The notes beneath the pieces were generated by a model, which saw nothing but the letters and a program-made list of their open reading frames with translations, made no database searches and had not been told where the DNA came from. Positions 36,305 to 48,122 of a stretch of 64,000 nucleotides of DNA are shown piece after piece. The first letter of the stretch is position 1. The number at the start of each line of letters is the position of its first letter. The stretch is from Pseudoscleropodium purum (lineage: Eukaryota > Streptophyta > Bryopsida > Hypnales > Brachytheciaceae). A program made the translations under genes and the position numbers. The DNA lies in contig OZ017796.1 of the NCBI GenBank assembly GCA_963969395.1, positions 34,524,243 to 34,588,242 on the forward strand, written 5' to 3'.

Positions 36305-37411
36305 TTAAGATCCATCAAGTTTTAATGTCAAGCCACAACAAATCATTGCTTTTCTAGTATAGGACATGTTGTCACAATCTACCTCTTGATTAACATCTTC
36401 TACACTATTAGCAACCAATTTTAGAAAGAAACGTTTCCTAGCATTTGTCAACTTTCTTGACAATTGTTCATCTGCTTGGGGTGCATTTTGCCAAGTATTT
36501 TATTGTATCAACTCAATTTTCTTGGCTTTCCAACATCTTGTGATTCTTGTCTATGCATCTTTGATTTTTGAAATGAGGAATATATTTGTTGGTTGGCAAA
36601 GGTGAGTAGAATATTAAGGTAGAAATTTGAAAACTGTGTTTTTGGCAGCTAGGACAATAGTCAATCTAGGGATCATAGTATTGCCACTACAATTATCAAG
36701 CCATATGATCTTCATGTGTTAATAAAGATTGGTTTGATATACACGAGGTTCTAGAAAGTATTTGGGGAAGATGGCTTAGTCCATCCAACCTTTAGGGCCC
36801 ATTCTATAAGAAACCCTAAGAATATTATCAATTAAATCCCGTGTAGGATAGTTCATTTGAGAAAATGAATATAGAAGCTTCTATTCTGCATAATAGTTGC
36901 CTGAAATGCGAACCACCATGGTCACGGATTCCCCACCCGAGACAACTTCAACGTATTTGATAGTTGTATCTTCTCGAAACCCTAAAGTTCGACCATTGTC
37001 AAGATTGGCAATGAAATGCATTTCCTTCAAGTTTTCCATGAGATTTTCATCAAATTCCTTGGATGAAAATCTCCTTTGCTAGACCTCCAAATGATAGGCA
37101 GTTTGCATTTCAATTTAAAGCTCTTTTTTAGGGCTACATGTCAAACGACCACGTTAAAATAGGACTATATTGTAGTTATCCATAAACTGATGGATCCAAT
37201 TCATTGTGATTTTATTGACCAATAAAATATTGTCTTTGAAATCAAGAGAATGGGCTATGAAAATGGACTTAGGAGCTACAAGAATGGAAAAGATCAATTC
37301 ACGAAGTAGGTGAAAAAAGAATTTGACACTTGATTTTGTAGAAGTGGTTGAATTCTTCAAGTAATATAAGGTACAAATATTGCACCCATTTGCTTTTTTT
37401 TTTTGCCTCAA
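36305..37411 (-). pseudogene. DDE_1 (CENP-B/pogo-type) transposase relic
   Basis: Read on the minus strand with frame changes and several stops, the segments are: TMNWIHQFMDNYNIVL (a helix-turn-helix-like WIHxFMD), FDENLMENLKEMHFIANLDN, SVTMVVRISGN, YRMGPKGWMD, FPKYFLEPRVYQ, then LDNCSGNTMIPRLTIVLAAK and VFKFLP, and a Lys/Leu-rich C-terminus ending LTLKLDGS before a TAA at 36305. The LDNCSG(H/N) and FLP spacing is that of the second catalytic Asp region in DDE superfamily (CENP-B-like) transposases. It is inactive as it stands. Confidence 0.7.
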
Positions 37412-38246
37412 CCTAATTTGGCTTTTAGAAAATGGTGCCTCTTTTTGCTCAATTGGCTTTGGCTATAAGTAAATGGAGTGATGTAGCTTGCAACATCTTC
37501 ATAGAATTGGTGGCATTGTTGCCATCAACAATTGACTTTTATGAGTTTGGTAAGGTGTTAGCCACGGAAATATTCCAAGAAGCGACAAATCGACAAGTAG
37601 CAAAGCTCGAAACTTATTGTAGATAGTGTAGACAGACATTGGGAAGAATAGTAGCAAGTGGGAGGTGAGTCATGGTCAGTTATAAAAACGTAAAGATGCG
37701 GTTGTAAAAAAAATAGCGACCAAAAAAACAAATTTTTTTAGAGGAAATAGAGGAAAGAAAGACAAATCCAATGGTGTCATCTAATGTTCAATTTTATACC
37801 CCAAGAAAAAGATAGTAATTTAGATTTAGGATTGAGGTGAGAACTGGGAGCATTTGAATTCAAGGTGGTAAACTACAGAGTATACCCCTCTAAGTTGAAA
37901 AAGGAGTGATGGACCGGAGAGCTCTCTACCTCCTCTCTCAATTTCTTCAAGGTGGTCAACGAATAAGGAAAAAGTGAGACAAGGAAACAAGCCAAAAGAG
38001 AGTTCTCTAAAGAAGGGAGGCAAAAACAAAGTTTCCTAAGGAAGGGCTAGAGTTTGACGATAGGAAGCAAAAACTGAGATTTCTAGGGAAGGATAGCAAA
38101 AAATAGAGTTCTCCAGGGATGTATAAGAGTTTGACAACAGGAGTTAAATGTCCCAAAACTATTTACACATAAGTTGAAAAATAATGTTGGATAAAAAATA
38201 GAGAACAACACTAATTCTCACCTAATACTATTTACCAATTTTAGTG

Positions 38247-39629
38247 TAGTGAACTTTCATTCTATATTACCAAATGGTCCATAATAGTTTCCACACTCCG
38301 ACTCTACATCCCTTAGTATATGTTTGAAGAAAAAATTCCCCTTCAATACTAATATTTAGGTCACTTTGAATTATAAAAAGTAAGATAGAACCATCATTAT
38401 CAACCATAGATCCATTTCCAACCTATAAGGTTGAAAATAGTTGCAACAAAAGTTAGAACAAATTTCCAACCAAAGTATAGAATGTATTTTTTCTCCTTTT
38501 CAAAATTGGAACTAATCAAACCATGGAAATTTCCATTGCCTTATACAACTCCAAAACACATGTAGAATTCCTAAAGTGGTCAACAATGCATGGTTCTACT
38601 ATATCATCAAAGAAGCTTGAATATCTTCTTTGAAATGGTACCATAAACTTTTAGAATTATTTAATAAGATGAATTCAAAGCATCTAGCATAAAAACACAA
38701 GATCAATAGAAAATAATATTTAAAGACAATGATTAATTTATTAAACAATCCTTATTAAATTAAAAAATGCTCATTTTTTAATCAATTAATGAGAAATGAC
38801 AACTAAAGTTACTAACAATTAAAGTTGGATGGTAAAGAATAACATTCAAATATGTTATGCAAAAATTAGAAAAAATCAATACTATAGAATTATGCCCTAA
38901 TTTCATGATGATCAAGCAACAAGCATCTTTTTATTCATCTAGAGTATACTTTTGAAAACACATTGTTTTTTACTTTACCTAACCTCATGCCAAATGTAGA
39001 AGTAATTGTTCACAAGCTTGGTAATTACCAATGATTTTTTAGAACAAGAAAACATACAAAAAAAATTTGTGTATGAGAATACCCCCATTTTAGGTTAAAT
39101 CTAGGCAATATTTAACCAAATATGAAACCGTGAACAGTGAATTGCATTTGCTAAATGCACAACCATGGCCATCAGAAAAACATCAGAAGTCCTTTCGTTT
39201 TCCAGATTCTAGATTACTTCAAAACTGAAGGAACCAAGATTCATCAGATCTATAACTGAGTCTAAGGTTGAAGATTATAAACCCATTAGGAAATTGATCT
39301 TTGCCACGAACAGTAACTCATCTATACTTACACTTACTTAGCCTCAAATTGGCAAAGAGTTGTACACATACATTGCGTAAATGTCTATGCCAAGTGATCT
39401 TTGAATGAAAATAGTACTGTGTAACGTTGCTCTACAACATCACACTTCGAATTTGCAACAGAAAATCACACAGTGATAAAAAGAAAATCGATCTGAACAG
39501 ATTTGGCTCTTATACACAAAGTGATCTCTCCAAATCCCTCCCCAGAGTGATCTCCGAATAATTGCACACTCCTACGCATTGGTGAAAATGCTCAAAGAAT
39601 GTCCTCTACCTGAATTTCAAGGTTTCAAA
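38247..39629. other. AT-rich spacer and 3' flank of the 99-aa protein gene
   Basis: No other gene is seen. GC rises from about 39.1 kb, so the 3' UTR may extend to about there. Confidence 0.4.
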
Positions 39630-39929
39630 CTAACGCTCAGAGGGAGCCTTAGCAGTCGCAGGATGATTCGACTCCAACGCCTGGCTACTCTTCCCGTTGG
39701 AAACCTGTTGCGACCTGTAGTATGCGAAAGTGGCGATCCCAACGACCACTGCCACACCAGCCATGGCGAACGGGAACCGCCCCGCCTTGTTCAACCCCTG
39801 CCCTCCTTGCTGGTGCAACGTCGACCCGGGCCCTCCATTCGATCCCGGAGACTTCCGCGCTCCGTCCAACCCTAGCTTCTTCACCTCCTCGCTCGACATC
39901 TTCGTGGTGTCAAACTTCTGCTCCGCCAT
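39630..39929 (-). CDS. Small single-span membrane protein, intronless (99 aa), unknown function
   Basis: The ORF from ATG 39929 to TAG 39630 has a good context (GAGCAATGGCGGAG) and distinctly higher GC than its surroundings. The protein begins MAEQKFDTTKMSSEEVKKLG, continues with a Gly/Ser/Gln-rich linker, and has one hydrophobic helix at about residues 52-71 (FPFAMAGVAVVVGIATFAYY) followed by a basic, Ser/Lys-rich tail. The pattern 'charged N-terminus with KFDT and EEVKKLGL, then one TM near the C-terminus' resembles a family of short uncharacterised plant proteins I have seen before, but I cannot name it. A C-terminal anchor suggests an organelle or ER membrane; the orientation is not determined. 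No intron is needed. Confidence 0.65.
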   Translation of the reverse strand: MAEQKFDTTKMSSEEVKKLGLDGARKSPGSNGGPGSTLHQQGGQGLNKAGRFPFAMAGVAVVVGIATFAYYRSQQVSNGKSSQALESNHPATAKAPSER

Positions 39930-40060
39930 TGCTCTCACTCGCTGCAACAATACTTGCTCAAATTCTAGCAAAAATCGCTCAGATTCTAGCCACGCTTGCG
40001 CAACAATACTCGCTCAAACCCTAACAAATATTGCACAGATTGTAGAAACCCTTGTACACA
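39930..40060 (-). repeat. Imperfect tandem duplication in the leader of the 99-aa protein gene
   Basis: Two neighbouring units of about 55 bp (about 39950-40004 and 40005-40055) share GCAACAATACT, GCTCAAA and the pattern CAGATT(C/G)TAG. They lie directly upstream of the ATG on the minus strand and so would be part of the 5' leader. Confidence 0.5.
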
Positions 40061-40468
40061 ACTAGAAAATTAGATTCAAAATATTCGAAGGCAATCTAGA
40101 GTCACACGATTTGGTGCTCCCAAAATTCTAGGCAAGTGTAGTGTAGAAGAATTTCATACGATTTACGACTCAAGCAATTGGTCAAGCTAGGGTTGCTGTG
40201 AGAATGTTCGTGAGAGGGAGCTCGTTTATATTGAATGCTGGGAAGACTGCAGAAATTGTATGGAGGTGCGAGATGGCCTGTGGCCGTTGGATTCGATTTG
40301 GGAGGATCTGTGGCCGTTGGTGAGAGTAGGTTGAACAGTAGTTGACAAGTGGCGGAGTTGCTGCAGTGCCAAGTGGAAGTCGTAACTTACTATTGGTTCT
40401 TGTTCGGAGCAGTGGTGAGTTCTACGTGGCTGGTATGCAGCGTAGCTCAAGCCTGTGAACTTAACCCT

Positions 40469-41043
40469 TTAACCCCTAAATTTGAATCCATTTCCAAATT
40501 TGATGATTCGGGAAAAACTGTTACAAAGTGTTATTTGGAAGAATATTTTGGAATTGATGTACAAATGAAAGTTGTAGATTTTGAATTGTAGATTCTTTCC
40601 ATATAGTTAGATTCACTAGTGCTATCACCAATATTTTTCTATAAATTTGAAAACGGGAATTTCAAAATTCCTTCTAAATTCAATGACAAGCAAACTATTA
40701 TCATTTTTTGAGTAAAACTTGTTGGAACAGATTTGAAATGAGGTTATCTTGATATGGTGATTTTTTGAAATATTTGTGTTCATTACATCTAGGACCTCAT
40801 TTTTGCTATTCTAGTTTTGAACTAGAGTCAATGCAATTTGACCACTTGACATACTTCCACATTTGTAATTTTAAAAAAAATAGTATTCTAGTAACACCAA
40901 ATCCAACCATTAGATAAGACAAGAACTTAATAGAATATCACCAAAAATTAGGATGACTTTCATCCAAACAAAAATGAAACATAAACAAGAACTTCAATCT
41001 ATTCATTGTCCAAAAAATGGACGTTGGAGCGCTCCAAGGTTAA
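40469..41043 (+). mobile_element. TTAA-type element group D, copy 1 (575 bp)
   Basis: It starts TTAACCCCTAAATTTGAATC (another TTAACCC lies 8 bp upstream) and ends GGAGCGCTCCAAGGTTAA. Its interior matches 42141-42693 and, inverted, 60744-61262. The 80-aa ORF at 40349-40591 runs from unique DNA into this element and is not a gene. Confidence 0.88.
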
Positions 41044-42140
41044 TGCCCCAATGCCTTTCTTTAAATTTTTAAGAAAATTTCACTCTTATCCTTTAAACAA
41101 TAAAATATTCAACTCAATTTCATTAAATTGGTCATATTGAAAAAGGTTGTATTTTGAAAATTTTAGCATTAGATTGGATGATGAGAAGTTATTTGGACAA
41201 AACATTGTATTGCAAAGTACTATTTTCCGCATTCTAAATATGGCATTCCAAACTTTTAAGGGTTGATTTTGATAGTACCATATTGTGACTAAAATGTTTG
41301 TAAAATGGTTTTATCTTATTCTCTCCTAAATTGTAAATCCAATGATTATGAGAGATTGAAGTCAATTTTGAACATACCTATTCTTAGTATTTTGAAATTT
41401 TATTGTTTAATCATACATTGTCCCAAAATGCATGGAAACAAAATTTGAAATCCTTTTTGTTTCTCCAAAAGATCAAATGAAAATTTAGACAATTTAATAA
41501 TGAAAAATCAAGCTCAAATGACTTACTTGGACAATTCTTAGAACAACTATCTTAAATATTGATGATTTGATCATCTCAAAATGTAAATCTCAGATTATTG
41601 TAGATATCATGTCATAAGTTTACTCTTAAGTGTCTATATTCTTTACTTACATTGCTATAGCAAGTAAAATTAATCATTTAAGAAGCTTCAAAGAAATAGA
41701 AAAATAGACCAAGAAAAAGAAATTGAAGAGGAAATAGTAGACAACAAATTTTCCAAAAAAAATGTTTTTAGAATTTTGCAAAGTGATTTTTTGAAAATTA
41801 AAAAATTTGATATAATTTACTATTTTCTTTGAAGCTTTCTAATCAGTTCATATCCTAAACTTTCAAAAGTAGGCATTTTTTTATCAAGGACACTTGAAGG
41901 TTAGGATGCCCTATTATAATCATTTCCAATGCATTGGAAACATCATTCTATAGATATTTTCATACACTTTTTCATCCAAAATTGGTCATTTCATCCCAAA
42001 CTTTGTAGAAAATTATTCCAAATATTTTTTGAGCAATAATTGACTACACTTTGAACACTAAAAGTAGCCACATTTATTGTGAAATGGTGCAATTTAGGCT
42101 CATGCTACTCCCCAAAGAGAATGTTTGTCATGGGATTAGA
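41044..42140. other. AT-rich DNA between two group D elements
   Basis: It starts right at the shared TTAA with TTAATGCCCCAATGCC and ends near GGGATTAGATCAACCC, so it may itself be a TTAA-type element of about 1.1 kb. Its interior matches nothing else here. Confidence 0.35.
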
Positions 42141-42693
42141 TCAACCCTAGAATGTTTAGACTCTTCTCCAAAATTGACAATTTGGAGAAAATCATTATAA
42201 GGGGCTACTTGGAAGAATATTTTAGAAGTGATATATAAAGGAAAGTTGTAGATTTTGAATTTTAGATTGCATCTATATGGTTAGATTCACCAATACTATC
42301 ACCAATATTTTTCTATAAATTTGGAAAGGAAAATTTCAAAATTTGATTACAAGCAAAATATTATCATTTTGTGAACAAAACTTATTGGAATGGATTCAAA
42401 ATGAGGTTCTCTTGACATGGTGACTTTTTGAAATTTTTGTGTTCTTTACATCTAGGACCTCATTTTTGCTAATCTAGTTTTGAACTAGAGTCAATGCAAT
42501 TTGACCACTTGACACACTTGTGCATTTGTAATTTTAAAAAAATTTGTATTCTAGTAACACCAAATCCAACTATTAGATAAGACAAGAACTTAATAAAGTA
42601 TCACCAAAAAATAGGATGAAAGTCATCCAAGCAGGAACGAGACAGAAACTGTACATCGTCCAAAAAATGGACGTCGGAGCGCTCCAGGGTTAA
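42141..42693 (+). mobile_element. TTAA-type element group D, copy 2 (553 bp)
   Basis: The left end has decayed to TCAACCCTAGAATG; the right end is intact, GGAGCGCTCCAGGGTTAA. It is about 85% like copy 1 by eye over shared blocks (TTTTTCTATAAATTTGGAAA, ATTTTTGCTAATCTAGTTTT). Confidence 0.85.
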
Positions 42694-43134
42694 ATATGAA
42701 CGTACCGTGAGTGAAGGGCAGAATTGGCATATTTCTGACTAACTTATAATCCTGTGATCAACAGGACACGTCTACTTGATTAAAACAAAAACAAAAATTG
42801 AAGATGCATCCCCATCTATTTTGCAGGTCTTAATCTCCAGTAAAAACAGAAGAAATCCTGTGAAAATTTGAAAATATTACGCAAAGAGAACCGAATCAGT
42901 CACAAGATATGCTCAAAATAACTTGAGCATCTCAAATGTCTAAAGGAAGTGGTGAGTATCTCTGTCATCCTTTTGAGAAACCAAACTTGGAGATTTTGAA
43001 ACACTCATAACCGATGTCAAATTCAATCAAGACTGGTGTTTCAAAACCGATGTCAAATTCAGCCAAGAATAGATTAGCCAGAGTTTTTGTAACAAGTAAG
43101 GTAGTGCAGCCATTATAGACTAACCCAATACTTA
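42694..43134. other. 3' flank of the LYRM1-like gene
   Basis: It has moderate GC and probably includes the 3' UTR. A short duplication GATGTCAAATTCA(A/G)(T/C)CAA occurs at about 43013 and 43049. No further gene. Confidence 0.4.
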
Positions 43135-44303
43135 TTACAAGGCTTGGAATGTTCTTCTTGATTTGCGAAGTCCCGGAAGGTCGTCTAAATCATCATCCAA
43201 ACTGCCCATCTCTTGAGACGGAATCTGCAAATTGCATAAACCACGCATAAAATTACTCGACGGAAGTTTTTCACATTATTTCATTTACGTATGACCATAA
43301 AGAAACCTTCCCATGAATTATGAAAGTACATTCTCCTTACGATATTCTCTAAAGTTTCAAAACAGTTTAATTTTCTTACTGAAAAACCGGTTTCACGTTA
43401 TCTGAAACAGATAGATTTTCTTCTACAGAGGAAATTGTTGCACACCTGATATACGGTTTCAGGCTTCTCTTGAAAGGCTCCCAGAGGATAATTGGGAACG
43501 CGTGGATACGGAATCTTGTAATGCCACGCAATCTGATATCTCTTCTCCCCTTCGTCTATCTGCAAAAAAAAAAAAAACAGCAAAAAATATCAAATGACGT
43601 GCACAGTGACTGGTCGAATGCTCTCATGATTGAGCAAGAAAGCGACATTCAAGGATCTAGCAACAAGGAGGAGCAATAGTTAGAAAAGGAGGCCTTTGAC
43701 CTACGCACACCTTCTTGGCAATCTCTTCAGGGTCAGTGAGATGCTGGTCTTTTCTGAAAAGAACGAAAGCCTCTTCCTGCAGTTCAAAACACCTTCCATG
43801 TCGGCAAATAAGGCAGAGGATGCTAAAACCGTGAGAGGCTTGATCGCCTGTTACCAACTAATCTATTCATTGACTCAGTTGCGCTTCGATTAGCAAGTAG
43901 TGTAAGCATGACTTGACTGGTTGCAGATCTTTGTATGGAAATTGGGATGGCTACAGTCCCTTGCAGTGGTCTACAACCTACCACTTTAAATGGTGGCTTA
44001 AGAATTTCACACACGATGGCAAACATTTGATAAAAAATTTGACTCTTGAATCTGAAGTAATCTCTTCACTGCTGAACAGTGATCTTCCCCCAAAATCACA
44101 CATATGGGATAAAATGCTTGAAATGACGCAATAGTATGCTACAAATGAAAATTGACAAAACCCTTACAGAGAATACAACAGGAAAGGGAAGCACTCACAT
44201 AAATATACTGTTTTTCATTAGATGGTCCTGGCCATGTGCGACATGATCTCATGAGTGAGCGGTATAATGACAGAGCTCTCGTCCTCAACGCTGCATCTGC
44301 CAT
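43135..44303 (-). CDS. LYRM1-like: LYR-motif protein of the LYRM1 type (4 coding exons, 124 aa)
   Basis: Coding exons: 44303-44199, 43776-43711, 43559-43446, 43224-43135, all in phase with GT..AG ends. LYR proteins are small mitochondrial matrix adaptors that bind acyl carrier protein and help Fe-S or respiratory-complex assembly. The Leu-Tyr-Arg triad is at residues 13-15, followed by an Arg-rich helix and the region LFRKDQHLTDPEEIAKK. The stretch GEKRYQIAWHYKIPYPR matches the C-terminal half of animal LYRM1 (LHYKIPYPRP-type) rather than NDUFB9, ISD11 or SDHAF1. Human LYRM1 has 122 residues, so this copy is full length. The last exon adds an acidic tail (SLDDDLDDLPGLRKSRR) that I do not recognise from the animal protein. 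The precise client complex in plants is not evident from the sequence. Confidence 0.9.
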
Positions 44304-44880
44304 CAAGCTTTGCTTCTGGTCTATCCTTTGCCACGAAACTAAGTATTCAAGTCATAAATCTGCACAACGATTCAATTAGGTGGAGTTTCTCTTAGTAAAA
44401 TCTATCAAACCTTGTAGAACGAAAGAAAAACTTGGACACAGCAAACGATGTAGAAACTTGCAAAAGAAGAATTAAATACTCTACAAGACCATTCAAGCCC
44501 TCAGCTTAATAAACTCAATAAACCCTAATACTGTGGACACCGCGGCCACTGGAATTCGCTATGCCCACATTCACAGATCCCACACCCACAAATTCACTGC
44601 ACGAGTATAACGCGAAAAAACCAAGCAACAATGACTCAAGAATATGTAACACAATCGTGTTATTAACCAGAAGCAATGCGAAATTGAGCGTGGAAACGAT
44701 GTGGCATTGACGCCTACAGAGAAAAATTAGAAAATGGACCGTGCAGAGCAAATTTTTCACGGAAAGGAAAACCTTACCTGATCACGACAATCACTACAAA
44801 CAGAATTTGATGGAATTTCACTGCGATGGAACGATGAATTTGATTTTGCTGTGAATGAACTCGAAGAGTGCACCTTAAAC
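44304..44880 (-). other. 5' untranslated region of the LYRM1-like gene, with an intron
   Basis: A consensus donor (CAG followed by GTAAGG) lies with its exon end at 44778, and a matching acceptor (TTGTGCAG) opens an exon at 44359. The 56-nt stretch 44359-44304 then runs into the ATG at 44303. This predicts a leader intron of about 420 nt (44360-44777). The first exon probably starts near 44880-44900, where base composition changes to AT-rich spacer. It is inferred from splice signals only. Confidence 0.55.
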
Positions 44881-44899
44881 CCTGAACCTTTGCTCAATA

Positions 44900-45264
44900 T
44901 ATCTGACCTCTTTTATGTCACCTTCTCTAATATCACATAGTCTTAAGGGAACGGAAGTCGGTGCCCGCCAGTGTTGTTCTAAACAGTTTTTGGCACAATG
45001 TTTCTAAGTATTTTAAAATTCCTAGTGGCAACAAAAATAGCCATTGTGTAGTCATTTTTGGATAGGAATCATTTTTCATCCACATATTTGTTGCTGCTTA
45101 TTCATTCAATTTTCATAATTTCATCTATATTATTGATGATACTTCTACTCGTTGTTTGGCAACAGAGTTCAATTCTGGGGCCAAAAATTAAGTTTGGAAA
45201 GAAAATTTCTTAAAATTTTGCCTTTTGAAGAAATTTTGTCAAGAAAAAAATCAGTGATATCCAT
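44900..45264. other. AT-rich spacer
   Basis: Nothing supported beyond a gradual change from the LYRM1-like promoter to AT-rich DNA. Confidence 0.4.
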
Positions 45265-45830
45265 TATCCCCTAAAGATTCAAATAATGTTTTTTTTGGCA
45301 ACATAGCAATTTGGGGCAACTCATTATGAATGAAATTTTCATACATGTGTCCAAGAAGTAGCTTTTAGGCACAACAATTTTCATAACTTTGATAACATGG
45401 TTAAAAATTTATTGCATAATATGTAGTTTTCATTGCTCAATGGGCAAACTTTGCAACTCAAATAAACTCTTAAAAAATCACATTTTCAAGAAATAAAAAT
45501 TTGAAATATTTTTTCTAGATTTATATATAAGTCGAAAGCTTTGAATTATTCCATTTTGATTAATGAGATGAAAGTTATAAGGATTTTAATTTGCAAGCAA
45601 TTGATTATGGAATTTCTACTCTAAAATAAACTCTGAATTCCTTTATTTAATTTGATTTTCAATATTTATAAAATAAAATAAAAATAGTGGGTGTAGATTG
45701 TTTATTACAACATTACAACCACTGGCATTGGAATTTTTCAATTCCATAATTAAATTCTTAATCATTTACTATAAATTTTTTATAGCTATTTCCAACTTAT
45801 TTCTTCAACATATTATGAAGAATAACTAGG
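45265..45830 (+). mobile_element. TTAA-type element group B, degenerate copy
   Basis: The left end reads TTATCCCCTAAAGATTC; the interior follows group A/B order (TTGGCAACATAGCAATTTGG, ATTCCATTTTGATTAATGAG, TTACAACATTACAACCACTG). The right end is lost or diverged. Confidence 0.65.
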
Positions 45831-46124
45831 ATCCGCACATTTTTGTGAAAATATGTTGAAAGATGAAATCTCACCATTTGGGAAGAGTTGAAAATACTTA
45901 TTTTTGAAATTCAAGTGACACGATCTTGCCATTGGTAAGGTTTCTTATTTTAAAACTTTAGGAAGGTGTACTCTAACAAGTTAACTATAGGATCCTATAG
46001 TTGAATTTGTTAATGAATAAATATAGATGAAGATTTTAGCCTTCCTTTGGGTTTTAGTACTTTGAAGCAGTTTAGGGCCTAAAAACACTGAAAATCTTTA
46101 GAAATTTACTCAAAGTTCCCTTCT

Positions 46125-47067
46125 TTAACCCCTAAAGGATTGAACTACATTTTTTGGTTGTATAGAATTTTTGGGGAAGTCATTGTGACCAGAAATTTTC
46201 ATATTTTAAGCTGAAATTTTAATAGAAGGTATGAATAAGGAATATCTTTCACATGCAACAAATTTCATGACATTTAAAAATAGGAGTCAAAAGTTATGGC
46301 CCAATATGTTGTTTGTTTCTCAACTTGGGCAGTCCGGGCACATCTCAAAAAATTCACTTTTTTCAAAAATAAAAATTTGAAATTGATTTTCTATACTTAT
46401 ATATGTGTGGAAAGCTTTGAATCATTCCATTTCAATCAATGAGTCAAAAATTGTGAGGAATTTTAGTTTGCAAGCAGTTATGGATTTTGTACTCTAAAAT
46501 AAACTTTGGAGTTGTTTATTTCACTCAATTTTCAATATTTTTTGAAAAAAATAAAATCATAGAATGTACATTGTTTACAAGCACATTGCAACCATTGGGA
46601 TTGACATTTTTTTAATTCCATAATTAAATTCTTAACAAATTTAGTATTTTGAATCATTCTCTGTTTTTTTCTACTTACTATTTTTTTCCATATGTTCTAT
46701 ATGTTGTACAATTCCAAATGACTTGAAAATTTTCAAGCATGTAAAAAACTTGTTTAGAAAAACAAATCCAAAGAAGCAACACCATTTTGAACATTTTTTC
46801 ATAGAAAAGTGAGCTTGTAAAGTGTAGCTACCTAGTTTTTTGCAAAGTTAAAAAAAGGATTTTTGTCAATTCAAATGCTAAAATCTTGCAATCCACACTA
46901 TGTAAAGTTCTGAAAATTTTTCTACATCTTTTCAAATCAGTGTTCTACAAGATCTAATGGTTATATGTTTCAAAAAAAGTTTTTTTCCAAAAATTTGGTA
47001 CTTGTACTGAAAATGGCAGTTTTTGAGTAGTTTCAGGGAAACAAAGTCATGGAACTTTAGGGATTAA
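46125..47067 (+). mobile_element. TTAA-type element group B, complete copy (943 bp)
   Basis: It starts TTAACCCCTAAAGGATTG and ends GGAACTTTAGGGATTAA. It is the best full-length group B copy, homologous to 50214-51139 (inverted) and 1-640. Its final TTAA is also the first TTAA of the next element. Confidence 0.9.
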
Positions 47068-48040
47068 CCCTAGAAGGCCTAAGGTTGTTTTGGGTTCAAA
47101 AACATCATTGCTTTTGAAGTGCTATAAATCTAAATGTCACTACATTATAGAAATCTCAACCGTACAGTATTGTAGTGAATATATTCTAGATAACATAAGT
47201 CAAATTTGGGGTCATTTGACAGCATGGATTGCAAGATTATAATGTTCTAATGTTAAAAAAAGATGCTGAAATTTTCCTAGCAACATATTTGGAGGTGAAA
47301 TTCGATTTCTAAACCACTCAAATGAAAAAATTTGAAACTATGAAGTAATTCAAAACCAACATACAAACACATTGGTGAAAAAAATATCAATGTCAATTGA
47401 CTCAATGTGTTTGCAAAAGGGCTTTGAAATGTCAAAAAATAGCAAGAAAAGTTACCAAAAACACATATGAGCCTAAACCTCTTTTTACTAAAATGCTCTT
47501 CAGTCACTCATAACTTCTTGTATTGATGTGAAATTTTAGCTACAAAAACTAGACTAGTATGCACAACTTTATCAAATAAAATCATTGGAAATGGACACTG
47601 TATAGAGAAGAAACAAGCTGCCGAAGTTCATTGTGATCTAAAAATGTCTGAATTTTGAACTTCAAATTGCTTCCAAACATTCAAAAAATCTTGGATTTAC
47701 ATGAAAATTTTACCACAATAACTAGACAAAAGGGAAACATAACCTAACAAATTTTATTGAAAACAAACATTTGACGAAGATGATACAAGCCCTCAAAGTT
47801 GCAACTGTCAAATGTAGTTTGGTGAACTCAAATTGAACTTGTGAACTTCAATTGGCTTCAAAAAACTTGATTCATCTTGGATTGATCTGAAAATTTTACC
47901 ACACAAACTAGAAGACAAAGTGCAACTTTTTTTTATAAGTTTTATTGAATTTGGACATTAGATGCAAAAGTTACAGCACTTCCAATTGGACTTAAAACTA
48001 TGTGAGGACACTTTTGTCCTCTTGGGCAATCTAGGGTTAA
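47064..48040 (+). mobile_element. TTAA-type element group C, 977 bp, abutting a group B element
   Basis: It starts TTAACCCTAGAAGGCCTAAG and ends GGCAATCTAGGGTTAA. The outer bases (TTAACCCTAGAA) equal the known start of the insect piggyBac terminus (TTAA then CCCTAGAAAG). It has no transposase ORF. Confidence 0.9.
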
Positions 48041-48122
48041 GATTAAGTTATATAATAAAGGTGATGAAAGAGATACAATAAAACCACTAATAATTATTTG
48101 GTTGGTCTGACATATTACATTG

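Larger units (their letters stand above)
35760..38246. mobile_element. Decayed pogo/Tigger-like (Tc1/mariner) DNA transposon, about 2.5 kb
   Basis: The ends are inverted repeats: CACTAAAATTGGTAAATAGT at 35760, and the same sequence read inwards from 38246. Both are flanked by TA (35758-35759 and 38247-38248), the Tc1/mariner target. The match continues five bases outside (CACTA before, TAGTG after), so a CACTA-type end at 35755/38251 is also possible. However, its 3-bp flanks (CAT and AAC) do not agree. The transposase relic inside favours the pogo/Tigger reading. Confidence 0.7.

Noticed and set aside
39722..40065. 100- and 111-aa plus ORFs
   Set aside because: Antisense shadows of the 99-aa membrane protein and its repetitive leader.
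47277..47507. 76-aa hydrophobic ORF in a TTAA element as a possible transposase or membrane protein
   Set aside because: Not conserved in the sister copy at 31069-32028; low-complexity chance frame.
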